The notes under the pieces: generated by a model
The model's database searches: none
What the model saw: only the letters and a program-made list of their open reading frames with translations
Told to the model about the DNA's origin: nothing
Shown here: positions 44,872 to 54,072 of the stretch, in pieces
Layout of the letters: each line of letters opens with the position of its first letter
Position numbering within the stretch: the first letter of the stretch is position 1
Made by a program: the position numbers and the translations under genes
Origin: Erysipelothrix aquatica
Lineage (GTDB): Bacteria > Bacillota_I > Bacilli_A > Erysipelotrichales > Erysipelotrichaceae
Assembly (NCBI RefSeq): GCF_009828775.2
Contig: NZ_WTSY02000006.1
Span: 1 to 64,000 of the forward strand
Length of the DNA stretch: 64,000 bases
Direction: 5' to 3'

Positions 44872-45534
44872 TCATCGTTTATCTATTTTTCGTGCAATGG
44901 TTGTTCCAACAAACTGAATTGCTTGAACAATCACAATCATGACTGCAACTATCGAATAAAGTAAAAGATAATCAAAGCGTTGGTAGCCATAACGCATTGC
45001 AAAGTCTCCGATACCACCGCCGCCTACTGCACCCATAACGGTAGAGTAGGAAACAAAACTAATAATTGACGACGTGAGTCCAAGAACAATTCCGGACCGC
45101 GCTTCTACATAAAGGAACTTCGTAATAAGTTGTGGAACGCTTGCGCCCATAGAAAGTGCCGTATCGACAATTTCTTGAGGGACATCTAGTAATGATTGCT
45201 CGACGAAACGGGCAAAAATTGCTACGGCAACAAAGGAAAGGGGAATGGATGCAGGAATGGTTCCAAGCGATTTACCTAAAAGAAATCGTGTTACTGGAAT
45301 CATTGCTACGATGAAAATTAAAAATGGGAAAGAACGGACTACGTTAACATAAAGATTTCCTAACGTATAGGCAATGCGATTCTCAAGAACACCATCTTTA
45401 CGTGTTAGGTAAATAAGTGTTCCTAAGGGTAATCCAACGAGAATCGCGAAACATGTGGAAATTCCAATTAGAATTCCAGTTTCGCCTAATGCTTTAAGAA
45501 TCTCAGCTTGATATTGAAGGATATGTGCCATCAT
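44872..45534 (-). CDS. metI: Methionine ABC transporter permease MetI
   Basis: A 220-aa permease with five helices. The coupling loop ALSMGASVPQLITKFLYVEARSGIVLGL and GGIGDFAMRYGYQRFD are typical of MetI. Start overlaps the metN stop by four bases (ATGA). The second ATG three bases on is equally possible. Confidence 0.93.
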   Translation of the reverse strand: MMAHILQYQAEILKALGETGILIGISTCFAILVGLPLGTLIYLTRKDGVLENRIAYTLGNLYVNVVRSFPFLIFIVAMIPVTRFLLGKSLGTIPASIPLSFVAVAIFARFVEQSLLDVPQEIVDTALSMGASVPQLITKFLYVEARSGIVLGLTSSIISFVSYSTVMGAVGGGGIGDFAMRYGYQRFDYLLLYSIVAVMIVIVQAIQFVGTTIARKIDKR

Positions 45535-46250
45535 CGTTGAAGCACCGCCTTAGCATGTGCGACATAGGATGTATCTGTTTCCATTGGTAGATTGTTAACA
45601 GTGACTACATCTTTTAGAATGCCACGTTCCATGACTGCAACGCGATTACAGATTGCTTTCGCAACCTCTAACTGATGCGTAACGACAACAATGGTCGTTC
45701 CAAAAGTTTCATTAATTGATTTCAAAACATCTAGTAAGCCTGCGGTTGACTTCGGATCCAGTGCAGAAGTGGGTTCATCACAAATCAAGATGTTTGGATT
45801 TGTTGCCAATGCGCGCGCAATTGCAACGCGTTGTCGTTCGCCTCCAGATAATTGATTTGGATAGTGATCCTTTTTATCAAGCAAATTTACAAACGTTAAA
45901 ACCTCATCGACCCGTGCAGTGTTGTGCATGTTGCTAAGTGTTAATGGTAGGGCAACATTTTCAGCGACTGAACGGTTTTTGAGAAGGTTGAAGTTTTGAA
46001 AAACAACCGAGATTTCTTTCCGTATGTTACGAAGGGCTTTTGCAGTGAGGGTACTCATATCGGTACCGTTCACAAACACCGTGCCAGTATCGTGTGTTTC
46101 GAGTTGATTCATCAACCGTAACAACGTCGACTTGCCAGCACCGCTTTCGCCAATTATTCCAAAGATTTCTCCACGGTGCACTTCAAAGCTCACGGAATCG
46201 AGAACTGTGAATGCATCATAGGCTTTGGAGACATTTTCAAATCGTATCAT
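45531..46250 (-). CDS. metN: Methionine ABC transporter ATP-binding protein MetN, short form
   Basis: A 239-aa ATPase: Walker A GESGAGKS (34-41), signature LSGGERQRV, Walker B LICDEPTSALD, H-loop VTHQ. E. coli-type MetN is about 340 residues because of a C-terminal NIL/ACT domain that senses methionine. That domain is absent here, so trans-inhibition by intracellular methionine is not expected. I see no S-box or T-box in the about 200 bases upstream, only a promoter-like TATAAT on the minus strand (about 46280). Confidence 0.88.
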   Translation of the reverse strand: MIRFENVSKAYDAFTVLDSVSFEVHRGEIFGIIGESGAGKSTLLRLMNQLETHDTGTVFVNGTDMSTLTAKALRNIRKEISVVFQNFNLLKNRSVAENVALPLTLSNMHNTARVDEVLTFVNLLDKKDHYPNQLSGGERQRVAIARALATNPNILICDEPTSALDPKSTAGLLDVLKSINETFGTTIVVVTHQLEVAKAICNRVAVMERGILKDVVTVNNLPMETDTSYVAHAKAVLQR

Positions 46251-46459
46251 TTCTTCACCAACCTTTGACCCGCGTTCATTATAAGCCTTAATGAGAGCGA
46301 TTGCACGTATTGTGCGGGCATCTGGTTCAAGTTTTAAGATTTAATTTGTGATGCGGTTCGCATGCAATAAAAACCTATCAAAAGCCACTGTTTTAAGGCA
46401 AACAAGATAAATATTTCTTATATGTGTGCTAGAATAGGGTAAAGAAAGAGGTGCTTTAA

Positions 46460-46867
46460 ATGAGCGAATTGTATAAAACATTAGCAGTCAATGATTCCAA
46501 AATGGAAGACGAAACACGTATTGAAGGAGAATGGAAGATTAAGGTTGCGTCTCCTACCTCAAATCAAGCAGGTGCAAACCCTGAGCAATTTATGGGAATG
46601 GCATGGGCGACATGTTTAAATAAAACCGTGCAAGCATTGATGAAAGCGCGAAGCTGGGATAATGAGAGTCGCGTTCGTGTAGAGGTAACACTTCATCCAC
46701 AACCAGAAACCAAAGGTCTTTACTTTGCAATGCGTGCATTTGTGGCAGTTGAAGGATTAGAAATGGATAAAGTTGAACAACTTGCAGAACAAGCACACCG
46801 ACGTTGCCCTGTTTCAAAATTAATCCAAGCAAATGAACATGTCTTTGTTGAAGTTGAAGCATACTAA
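46460..46867 (+). CDS. OsmC/Ohr family protein
   Basis: A 135-aa hydroperoxide-reductase-fold protein. Two conserved cysteines are seen, C52 in WATCLNKTV and C115 in HRRCPVSKL, giving the OsmC arrangement for thiol-dependent peroxide reduction. Ribosome site AAAGAGG. Monocistronic between its own promoter region and a strong bidirectional terminator. Whether it is the organic-peroxide (Ohr) or OsmC type cannot be settled by eye. Confidence 0.9.
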   Translation: MSELYKTLAVNDSKMEDETRIEGEWKIKVASPTSNQAGANPEQFMGMAWATCLNKTVQALMKARSWDNESRVRVEVTLHPQPETKGLYFAMRAFVAVEGLEMDKVEQLAEQAHRRCPVSKLIQANEHVFVEVEAY

Positions 46868-46883
46868 TTCATAATAATTTAAG

Positions 46884-46908
46884 AAAAGCGTACCTTGGTA
46901 CGCTTTTT
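46884..46908. terminator. Bidirectional terminator
   Basis: AAAAGCGTACC-TT-GGTACGCTTTT between convergent genes. Confidence 0.85.
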
Positions 46909-46916
46909 GTTTGGTA

Positions 46917-47681
46917 TTATTTGGATAAAACACGATTTTGTCGATGCGTCATGTCCATTGAATTTTTAAATGCGTCTTGTGTTGTATCATATCCTGTAAT
47001 TTCGTAAGTAGAATCAGTACGGCGTTTCAGTTCATCAATCATCAGCTGTGCGACTTGAGGAACTGTAAGCGTAAGCCCTGTGAGTGATGACAGTGTACCC
47101 ATGAAATCTTGATGTACCACTATATCATCATAATCCATAGCTTCATAAAAGCCTTGAACTAAAGAACTGCGCTGATCTTGATTCCCATCAACACCGATGT
47201 AACATACCAATGCAACACTATCCAAACGTTTGCGCTGGGCAGTCCCACAGAACTTGCGTCCGTTGATACTCATATCAGAATTTCCAGGGCAATAAGCGCC
47301 AATTATTTCTCCAGTATCAATTGTTTGGGTAATGGGGGATAGAGCATCGCGGATGAACTGATCCAAATAGCGGTAATTATCATACATATTTGCATTTGAC
47401 TTCAAGACAAGTGACATATTGAGGACACCTGAGTCCGAGACAATGGAGCGCCCTCCCGAATTGCGAACAATTACGGATGTATCATGGTTATGATAGTAAG
47501 CGAGCCCTTTTTCAAATGCTGGAATTTTCGTATCGTCCAAACCCATATTGACACCTTCATGCTGGAAGAGGTGCAAAATAAGCGTGTCTTGATCAACGGT
47601 GCGAACCGAATAATCGTCCATTGCCGTTGAATGCATCGCATTTTCGGGTTTCCCCAATTCATTAATGATTAAGCCTTTCAT
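46917..47681 (-). CDS. Lipoyl/octanoyl protein transferase (LipL/LplA family)
   Basis: A 254-aa BPL/LplA-fold enzyme handling lipoyl or octanoyl groups on carrier proteins. Seen: VRNSGGRSIVSDSGVLNMSL (72-91), AYCPGNSDMSINGRKFCGTAQRKR (about 129-152) with C131, K143 and C145. No C-terminal lipoate-ligase domain, and length nearer to LipL amidotransferases than to LplA (about 330). Both cysteines are candidate nucleophiles. No lipoate-dependent dehydrogenase is in the window. GGAGG seven bases before the ATG. Confidence 0.82.
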   Translation of the reverse strand: MKGLIINELGKPENAMHSTAMDDYSVRTVDQDTLILHLFQHEGVNMGLDDTKIPAFEKGLAYYHNHDTSVIVRNSGGRSIVSDSGVLNMSLVLKSNANMYDNYRYLDQFIRDALSPITQTIDTGEIIGAYCPGNSDMSINGRKFCGTAQRKRLDSVALVCYIGVDGNQDQRSSLVQGFYEAMDYDDIVVHQDFMGTLSSLTGLTLTVPQVAQLMIDELKRRTDSTYEITGYDTTQDAFKNSMDMTHRQNRVLSK

Positions 47682-47803
47682 CGTATACCTCCATGTAAAT
47701 AATCATAGTCCTTAAGATGTGATTGGTAAAGATATTTGTTCATACAGAATTCAAAGAAATTAATACGAATTATGCTATAATGCTCCTATGACAGAGGTGA
47801 ATG

Positions 47804-48655
47804 ATGATACTACTAGAAAATGATATTTTAAAAGTAACGATTAACCCAATGGGAGCTGAGTTACGATCCGTCTACCATAAAGTTAAAGAACGTGAATACA
47901 TGTGGCGTGGAGATGCCAAGTACTGGGGACGCGTTTCTCCGGTTTTGTTTCCCATCGTTGGACGCGTAAAAGATGGCTTTTATGTTTATGATGGTCAAAA
48001 ATATGAGCTTTCCCAGCATGGATTCTTACGTGATCAACAGTTTGAGGTTCTTAGCAATGACGCATCCTCAGTAAGTTTCCAATACGAAAGCAAGGGTTCG
48101 AAGTTAGCGGTGTATCCGTTTGAACACGCTGTTGTGATTACATACAGTTTAATTGCAGACGTTGTAAGCATTACATGGCAAGTCTTTAATAAAGATACTA
48201 AAACAATGTACTACGGCATTGGAGGCCATCCTGCGTTTGCATTGGATGCTGATGGTGATTATGAATTCCGATTCGATGCCCAAAAAGATGTGAGTGAACT
48301 GACCTTAACAAAAGGCCATGTTGATCAAGCAATTCCGATGGAAACACTGAATCCAGTTGCAGTAACTTTTGATGCATTTAAAAATGATGCAATCATCTAT
48401 ACGAATGTTGATGCGGTGGAGCTTGTCAATAAACGAAATGGTGATACGGTTCGTGCCGATTTCCCAGGCTTCAATTTTGTGGGACTTTGGACATCCGTTG
48501 TTGACGACGCACTCTCACCATTTATCTGCATCGAACCATGGATCGGTATTACCGATAGAATTGATGCAAGTGGCAAACTAGAGGAAAAATATGCAATTGA
48601 AGAATTGGAGGCAAATACGGATAAATCGTATAGCTATTCGTTAAGATTTATATGA
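47804..48655 (+). CDS. Aldose 1-epimerase-like protein (LacX type)
   Basis: A 283-aa beta-sandwich protein of the galactose mutarotase-like superfamily. Landmarks: INPMGAELRSV near the start, MWRGDAKYWGRVSPVLFPIVGR, the histidines in SQHGFLRD and GIGGHPAF, and ICIEPWIG with the catalytic-type glutamate. The LacX subgroup has no settled substrate. ATG 47804 is better spaced from GAGGTG than ATG 47801. Overlaps the next gene by four bases. Confidence 0.88.
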   Translation: MILLENDILKVTINPMGAELRSVYHKVKEREYMWRGDAKYWGRVSPVLFPIVGRVKDGFYVYDGQKYELSQHGFLRDQQFEVLSNDASSVSFQYESKGSKLAVYPFEHAVVITYSLIADVVSITWQVFNKDTKTMYYGIGGHPAFALDADGDYEFRFDAQKDVSELTLTKGHVDQAIPMETLNPVAVTFDAFKNDAIIYTNVDAVELVNKRNGDTVRADFPGFNFVGLWTSVVDDALSPFICIEPWIGITDRIDASGKLEEKYAIEELEANTDKSYSYSLRFI

Positions 48656-49047
48656 GACAAAAATTTATGCAATTTATGCGCGGTCGATACGGAACCGATA
48701 AGTTAAATACACACTTATTGTATTTTTCGTTGGTACTTGCGCTACTAAGTATGATTTTCAATATTAATTGGCTTATCTTTGTATGGGTAGGGATTATGGC
48801 TTTTGTTTATTATCGAATGTTTTCGAAGCAAACGACCAAACGATTCCAAGAGAATCAGGCATATCTCTATTTATGGCATAAGTGGCGTGCGAAGGTTCGT
48901 AAAGTAACACAACGCATCAAAGACTTTCCAAAATACAAATATTTAAAGTGTCCTGAATGTAAAACTGAAATGCGCGTACCCCGAGGTCGTGGAAAAATTG
49001 AAGTAAAATGTCCAAAATGTGCAACGAAATTCGATGCAAAATCTTAA
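48652..49047 (+). CDS. Membrane protein with C-terminal zinc ribbon
   Basis: A 131-aa protein with two hydrophobic helices (about 20-58), a basic region, and a CPEC-x-M-x-VPRGRGKIEVKCPKC zinc ribbon at about 100-125 (two CxxC pairs). This architecture is frequent in Erysipelotrichia and other Firmicutes. Function unknown. Start ATG overlaps the preceding stop (ATGA), so it is co-translated with the mutarotase-like gene. Confidence 0.82.
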   Translation: MRQKFMQFMRGRYGTDKLNTHLLYFSLVLALLSMIFNINWLIFVWVGIMAFVYYRMFSKQTTKRFQENQAYLYLWHKWRAKVRKVTQRIKDFPKYKYLKCPECKTEMRVPRGRGKIEVKCPKCATKFDAKS

Positions 49048-49059
49048 ACTTACCAAAGT

Positions 49060-49077
49060 TAGTTAATTATTTCACAA
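49060..49077. promoter_or_regulatory. Rex-like operator upstream of adhE
   Basis: Compared with the Rex consensus TTGTGAA-N4-TTCACAA, this site keeps 12 of 14 positions with a perfect right half (TTCACAA, 49071-49077). adhE genes are classical Rex targets, derepressed at high NADH. Confidence 0.5.
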
Positions 49078-49078
49078 T

Positions 49079-49109
49079 GTAAACGCTTTACACAAAGCGT
49101 TTATTTTTT
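49079..49109 (+). terminator. Terminator after the zinc-ribbon gene
   Basis: AAACGCTTT (49081-49089) pairs with AAAGCGTTT (49094-49102), then a T-rich run. TGTAAACGCTTTAC within it loosely resembles a cre (12 of 14), but the hairpin explains it better. Confidence 0.8.
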
Positions 49110-49178
49110 TATGTCAAATTATTAGTCAAATAAGCTTGCAAACATTCGCAAGGAACTTGAAACAACGATATACTAACA

Positions 49179-49196
49179 ATGTGAAAGAAATAACAA
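49179..49196. promoter_or_regulatory. Second Rex-like site in the adhE leader
   Basis: ATGTGAA-N4-ATAACAA keeps 11 of 14 consensus positions, just before the ribosome site. A TATACT -10 lies at 49169-49174, so binding here would cover the transcription start. Confidence 0.45.
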
Positions 49197-49206
49197 GGAG
49201 GACTTT

Positions 49207-51816
49207 ATGACAGACAAAAAGACAGTCATTGACAATGAGGTAAACGAACTCGTTGCAAAAGGACAGAAAGCATTAGAAGAATTCTTAAAGCTCGATCAAG
49301 AACAAATCGACTACATCGTTGCGAAAGCAAGTGTTGCAGGTGTTGACCAACACGGTTACCTTGCACAAGTGGCTATTGAGGAAACAGGCCGTGGTGTATT
49401 TGAAGATAAAGCAACTAAAAATATGTTTGCGTGTGAACACGTTATTAACCACATGCGCCATCTAAAAACCGTCGGCATTATCAGCGACGATGATGTAACA
49501 GGTATTACAGAAATTGCCGATCCAGTTGGTGTTATCTGTGGTATTACACCGGTAACAAACCCTACTTCAACAGCAATGTTTAAATCATTAATTTCATTAA
49601 AAACCCGTAATCCAATTATCTTTTCATTCCACCCATCAGCACAAAGATGTAGTGTTGAAGCAGCGAAAGTTATTCGTGACGCAGCTGTAGCCGCTGGAGC
49701 TCCTAAAGATTGCATTCAATGGATCGAACGTGGATCAAAAGAAAAAACAGACGAACTAATGAATCACGAAGGTGTTGCAACAATCTTAGCAACTGGTGGT
49801 AACGCCATGGTTCGTGCAGCTTACTCATGTGGTAAACCGGCATTAGGTGTTGGAGCAGGTAACGTTCCAGCATATATTGAAAAAACAGCGGACATTCCAC
49901 AAGCTGTAAACGATATTGCACTTTCCAAAGCTTTCGATAATGGTATGATCTGCGCATCAGAACAAGCTGTTATCATCGATACGGAAGTTTATGATGAAGC
50001 TGTAGAACGTTTCAAAAAATACGGTGTCTACTTCATTAACAAAGAAGAAAAGAAAAAAGTTGAAAAATTCATGTTTGGCGTCGCATCAACGGATAAGAAC
50101 TATGCTGATGCAGTCTTAAATCCAAATGTTGTTGGTAAAGATGCAACATGGATTGCGGAACAAGCAGGTATTAAAGTCCCTTCAAATACAGTTATTATTG
50201 CTGCTGAATGTGCTCAAGTTGGACCTAAAGAAGTCTTGACACGCGAAAAATTGTCACCAGTTCTTGCAGTTCTTAAATCAAAGAGTACAGACGAAGGAAT
50301 CGCATTAGCACGTCAAATGGTTGAATTTAACGGAATGGGTCACTCTGCAGCGATTCATACGAAATCAAAAGAAATCTCAGAACAATTTGGAGAAGCGATT
50401 CCAGCAATCCGTATTATCTGGAATGCACCATCAACATTTGGTGGTATCGGAAATGTTTATAACGACTTTATCCCTTCATTAACACTTGGATGTGGATCAT
50501 ATGGCCATAACTCTGTTGGTGATAACGTGGGTGCCGTACACCTCTTAAACATCAAAAAAGTAGGGAGACGAAATAATAATATGCAATGGTTCAAAGTTCC
50601 TCAAAAAATCTATTTCGAACGTAACTCGATTCGTTACCTTCAAGAAATGCGTGATGTGCAACGTGTCTTCATCGTAACTGACAAATCTATGGTCGATCTT
50701 GGATTTGCAAACTTAATTACAGAACAATTAAACCTCCGCGCAAACCGTGTTGATATTCAACTCTTTGCTGATGTTGAACCAGATCCTTCAATCGAAACAG
50801 TCCGTAAGGGTGTTGAGATGATGAAATCATTCCAACCTGATACGATTATTGCTTTGGGTGGTGGATCACCAATGGATGCTGCGAAAGGTATGTGGATCTT
50901 CTACGAACACCCAGATACAGACTTTAATGACCTTAAACAAAAATTCATCGATATCCGTAAACGTGCCTTTAAATATCCAGACTTAGGACAAAAAGCACAA
51001 ATGGTATGTATTCCTACAACATCAGGAACAGGTAGTGAAGTAACACCGTTCGCGGTTATTACTGACAAAGTGGCAAACAAAAAATACCCACTTGCAGACT
51101 ACTCAATGGTGCCAAACGTTGCGATCGTTGACCCAATCTTTACGACAAACCTTCCAGCATCTGTTACTGCAGATACAGGACTTGATGTCTTGACGCATGC
51201 TACAGAAGCATTTGTATCAAACTTTGCAAACGATTATACAGATGGACTTTGCATTCAAGCGGTTAAGATGGTATTTGAATACCTCGAACGTTGTGTTCAT
51301 GATGGTAAAAATGACTTAATTGCCCGTGAAAAAATGCATAATGCATCAACAATGGCTGGTATGGCATTTGCGAACGCATTCTTAGGAATGAACCACTCAT
51401 TGGCTCACAAAATCGGAGGACGTTTCCACGTACCTCATGGACGTATCAACGCAATCTTGATGCCACATGTAATTCGTTATAACGGAACCCATCCAGAAAA
51501 ACCATCATTATGGCCAAAATATAATGTCTACCGTGCCCACGAACGTTATGCAGAACTTGCACGAATCTTAGGATTAAAAGCTGATACTGTTGAAGAAGGT
51601 GTTGAAAGCTATGCTCAAGCATGCCACGACCTCGCAGTTCGTTGTGGTGTAACAATGAATCTTAAAGCACAAGGTGTTGATGAGAAAGAATTCCTCAAAT
51701 ACGAAAAAGAAATTGCTTACCTTGCTTATGAAGACCAATGTTCACCATGTAACCCACGTCTTCCAATGGTTGAAGATATGCGTGCAATCTTAAAACAAGC
51801 ATACTACGGCGAATAG
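49207..51816 (+). CDS. adhE: Bifunctional acetaldehyde-CoA / alcohol dehydrogenase AdhE
   Basis: An 869-aa two-domain enzyme that reduces acetyl-CoA to acetaldehyde and then ethanol, regenerating two NAD+. N-terminal aldehyde dehydrogenase (about 1-450) with the thiol C249 in NGMICASEQ. C-terminal iron-dependent alcohol dehydrogenase (about 460-869) with GGGSPMDAAKG and the iron ligands in MNHSLAHKIGGRFHVPHG. Length is normal for spirosome-forming AdhE. Monocistronic, RBS AAGGAGG. Rex-like sites suggest redox control. Fits a strictly fermentative metabolism together with citrate fermentation. Confidence 0.96.
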   Translation: MTDKKTVIDNEVNELVAKGQKALEEFLKLDQEQIDYIVAKASVAGVDQHGYLAQVAIEETGRGVFEDKATKNMFACEHVINHMRHLKTVGIISDDDVTGITEIADPVGVICGITPVTNPTSTAMFKSLISLKTRNPIIFSFHPSAQRCSVEAAKVIRDAAVAAGAPKDCIQWIERGSKEKTDELMNHEGVATILATGGNAMVRAAYSCGKPALGVGAGNVPAYIEKTADIPQAVNDIALSKAFDNGMICASEQAVIIDTEVYDEAVERFKKYGVYFINKEEKKKVEKFMFGVASTDKNYADAVLNPNVVGKDATWIAEQAGIKVPSNTVIIAAECAQVGPKEVLTREKLSPVLAVLKSKSTDEGIALARQMVEFNGMGHSAAIHTKSKEISEQFGEAIPAIRIIWNAPSTFGGIGNVYNDFIPSLTLGCGSYGHNSVGDNVGAVHLLNIKKVGRRNNNMQWFKVPQKIYFERNSIRYLQEMRDVQRVFIVTDKSMVDLGFANLITEQLNLRANRVDIQLFADVEPDPSIETVRKGVEMMKSFQPDTIIALGGGSPMDAAKGMWIFYEHPDTDFNDLKQKFIDIRKRAFKYPDLGQKAQMVCIPTTSGTGSEVTPFAVITDKVANKKYPLADYSMVPNVAIVDPIFTTNLPASVTADTGLDVLTHATEAFVSNFANDYTDGLCIQAVKMVFEYLERCVHDGKNDLIAREKMHNASTMAGMAFANAFLGMNHSLAHKIGGRFHVPHGRINAILMPHVIRYNGTHPEKPSLWPKYNVYRAHERYAELARILGLKADTVEEGVESYAQACHDLAVRCGVTMNLKAQGVDEKEFLKYEKEIAYLAYEDQCSPCNPRLPMVEDMRAILKQAYYGE

Positions 51817-51828
51817 TTAATCAAACAT

Positions 51829-51860
51829 AAAACACGATGATTCTGTCATCGTGTTTTTAA
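51829..51860 (+). terminator. Terminator of adhE
   Basis: AAAACACGATGA pairs with TCATCGTGTTTT around TTCTG. Confidence 0.88.
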
Positions 51861-51957
51861 TTGGTTTGAAACAATTCATATTCATTTTCTGAAAACTGTT
51901 GCAACAATCCTTTAACATGCTATAATCACTGTAATAAATATCAAAAAGGAGGATATT

Positions 51958-52743
51958 ATGAAGAAACTAAACCAAGATAACGAAGCAGAATTGAGAGCTT
52001 TCTTAGCCGTTGAACCTCACTATAATCTCTTCCTCATCGGTGACTTAGATGCTTTTGGATTTGATGATACGATTCAAACATATTATGGTGATTATAAAGA
52101 TGGGGAACTTGTTGGAGTGATCTTCCGTTTTCGAGACGATTCAATCCACATCTATGCTACAGAGATTCAAGAGTCACTGATTGTAATGATCGACAAATTA
52201 TTTAAAGACTTACCCTTTAAACGAATCATGGTTACAAAGCCAACCATGGACTTATTGGGCGACCATATTTTGCCTTATATTCAAGAACCTCGCCCGACAA
52301 CCATGTCTGTTTATACACCGAATGATTTTGATGTAGATACATATTCAGTTCAAAGGTTGGATGCGACATTCGCAGCACAAATTGCGCATATCGAAACACT
52401 GGCATTTGCGAGTGAAGAAAGTCGTGATGTCGATCGTATTCGAACCGGCATTGAATCCGGTGAACGAGTTGTCTACGGGTTTGTGGAAGATGGCAATGTT
52501 GTGACAGTGGCAAGCTATGTTGCACAGACAGAATTCAGTGCGATGATTGTTGGTGTCGCAACTTTAGAAGATGCTCGCAAAAAAGGTTATGCTACTCAAG
52601 TTGTCAAAAAGTTAAGTGATGACTTGTATGCAGCTGGGAAACAAGGCGTGCTCTTCTACGATAACCCCAATGCCGCTCGAATTTATGAAAAAATGGGATA
52701 TGCGCCTTTAACACAGTATTTTATGAACGATGTGAAACGTTAG
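51958..52743 (+). CDS. GNAT-family N-acetyltransferase
   Basis: A 261-aa protein whose C-terminal about 110 residues have the GNAT fold: VGVATLEDARKKGYATQVVKKL (acetyl-CoA loop with R/K-K-x-G-Y-A) and LFYDNPNAARIYEKMGY. The N-terminal half is a degenerate partner domain (ELRAFLAVEPHYNLFLIGDLDAFG), as in two-domain GNATs. Substrate unknown. Strong ribosome site AAGGAGG. Single gene. Confidence 0.87.
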   Translation: MKKLNQDNEAELRAFLAVEPHYNLFLIGDLDAFGFDDTIQTYYGDYKDGELVGVIFRFRDDSIHIYATEIQESLIVMIDKLFKDLPFKRIMVTKPTMDLLGDHILPYIQEPRPTTMSVYTPNDFDVDTYSVQRLDATFAAQIAHIETLAFASEESRDVDRIRTGIESGERVVYGFVEDGNVVTVASYVAQTEFSAMIVGVATLEDARKKGYATQVVKKLSDDLYAAGKQGVLFYDNPNAARIYEKMGYAPLTQYFMNDVKR

Positions 52744-52803
52744 TCTTATATCTATTGCCACTTTCATGTATAATGAAAATAGATGATGTCAGGAGGACAA
52801 TAG

Positions 52804-53523
52804 ATGGCAACACCACATATTAATGCAGAGCAAGGACAAATCGCAAAAGTAGTACTTATGCCAGGAGATCCATTACGTGCAAAGTTTATTGCAGAAACTT
52901 TCTTAAAGGATGTAAAGCAATTTAACGAAGTTCGTAATATGTTTGGATATACAGGAACTTACAATGGGGTAGAAGTATCTGTCATGGGTTCAGGAATGGG
53001 ACAACCAAGTATTGGTATCTATTCCTATGAACTTTATACACAATTTGGCGTTGAAGCAATCATTCGTATTGGTTCAGCAGGTTCATACAAAGAAGGACTC
53101 AATGTTTATGATGTAATCATGGCAGACAGTGCGTACAGTGAGTCTAGTTTTGCGAAAGTCGCTTTTGGTTACGAAGAGGATACTTTGAAACCAAGTGCAA
53201 AAGTTAACGAATCATTGCGCGCAAGTGCCGTTAAACTTGGAATTCCAATGCAAGAAGATCGTGTACACTCAAGTGATGTATTCTACCGTGACTCTGGTGA
53301 AACATGGCAAGAACTTCGTGATAACCACGGTGTATCATGTGTTGAAATGGAATCATTCGCATTATTTGCAAATGCACAAAAATTAGGAAAACATGCAGCA
53401 TGTATCCTAACAATTTCAGATTCATTTGTAACATCCGAAGTTACCTCAGCTGAAGAACGACAATTGTCATTTACTAAAATGATGGAAATTGCGTTGGATA
53501 CAGCATCAACTATTACATTCTAA
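52804..53523 (+). CDS. deoD: Purine-nucleoside phosphorylase DeoD
   Basis: A 239-aa hexameric-type purine nucleoside phosphorylase. MPGDPLRAKFIAE (phosphate site, about 20-32), MGSGMGQPSIGIYSYEL, IRIGSAGSY and SCVEMESFALF are conserved. It serves purine salvage, consistent with a reduced-biosynthesis lifestyle. RBS AGGAGG. Starts 60 bases after the GNAT gene, perhaps with its own TATAAT (about 52771). Confidence 0.95.
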   Translation: MATPHINAEQGQIAKVVLMPGDPLRAKFIAETFLKDVKQFNEVRNMFGYTGTYNGVEVSVMGSGMGQPSIGIYSYELYTQFGVEAIIRIGSAGSYKEGLNVYDVIMADSAYSESSFAKVAFGYEEDTLKPSAKVNESLRASAVKLGIPMQEDRVHSSDVFYRDSGETWQELRDNHGVSCVEMESFALFANAQKLGKHAACILTISDSFVTSEVTSAEERQLSFTKMMEIALDTASTITF

Positions 53524-53548
53524 GAGTAGCGTAAGCCACTCTTTTTTT
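53523..53548 (+). terminator. Terminator of deoD
   Basis: AAGAGTAGC-GTAA-GCCACTCTT with one mismatch, then T7. Confidence 0.7.
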
Positions 53549-53609
53549 GTTTCAGTGTTGAGTATTTTATGTACCTCCTATATTATAGAAATACAAGGAG
53601 GTACAACCG

Positions 53610-53894
53610 ATGGACTTAACACCTGCAATTATCGCTAGCATAATCTTAATGGTCACAGGTATTTTTCTCGCACTCATCGTGAGTACCTTTACAGTACCTG
53701 AACACAGTAAATTTCGTAAAGTACAATATGGAGTCTACATTGTAGCCGGATTGCTTCTTACAAATCTCGGGCTTACAATCCTTTTTTTAGATGTATCGAA
53801 CCGCCTAAAACTTGCTGATATCATGTTTATGACGGTTGGAATGTTTGTGGTAGGATACAATGTCAGGAGCCTGATGAAAGCTTTTAAAAAGTAA
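53610..53894 (+). CDS. Small membrane protein, unknown
   Basis: A 94-aa protein with three hydrophobic segments (about 5-24, 37-55, 64-80) and a basic end (SLMKAFKK). AAGGAGG precedes the ATG. I recognise no family. Neighbours (deoD, another small membrane protein) do not suggest a role. Confidence 0.65.
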   Translation: MDLTPAIIASIILMVTGIFLALIVSTFTVPEHSKFRKVQYGVYIVAGLLLTNLGLTILFLDVSNRLKLADIMFMTVGMFVVGYNVRSLMKAFKK

Positions 53895-54072
53895 CATCGC
53901 TGTTGAGTTTAACTCAATTGATTTTTAAAAGGATAATAATGCACATCCATCCAAAACAATTCATCAAAAGTGACAAAAAACACACAATACATTATAATAA
54001 ATGTATCAATACAGAGATGGTGCGTGCATCATATCTTTAAAATGAATGCACCACTTGTCATAGGAGGGAAAC

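Noticed and set aside
46251-46459. Possible S-box or T-box riboswitch before metN
   Set aside because: Region is short, contains a promoter close to the gene and no conserved leader motifs.
49079-49092. cre-like sequence upstream of adhE
   Set aside because: Only 12 of 14 positions, with mismatches at the conserved end, and it is part of a terminator stem.
53895-54072. Short gap between the two small membrane protein genes
   Set aside because: No convincing gene, RNA or operator seen.
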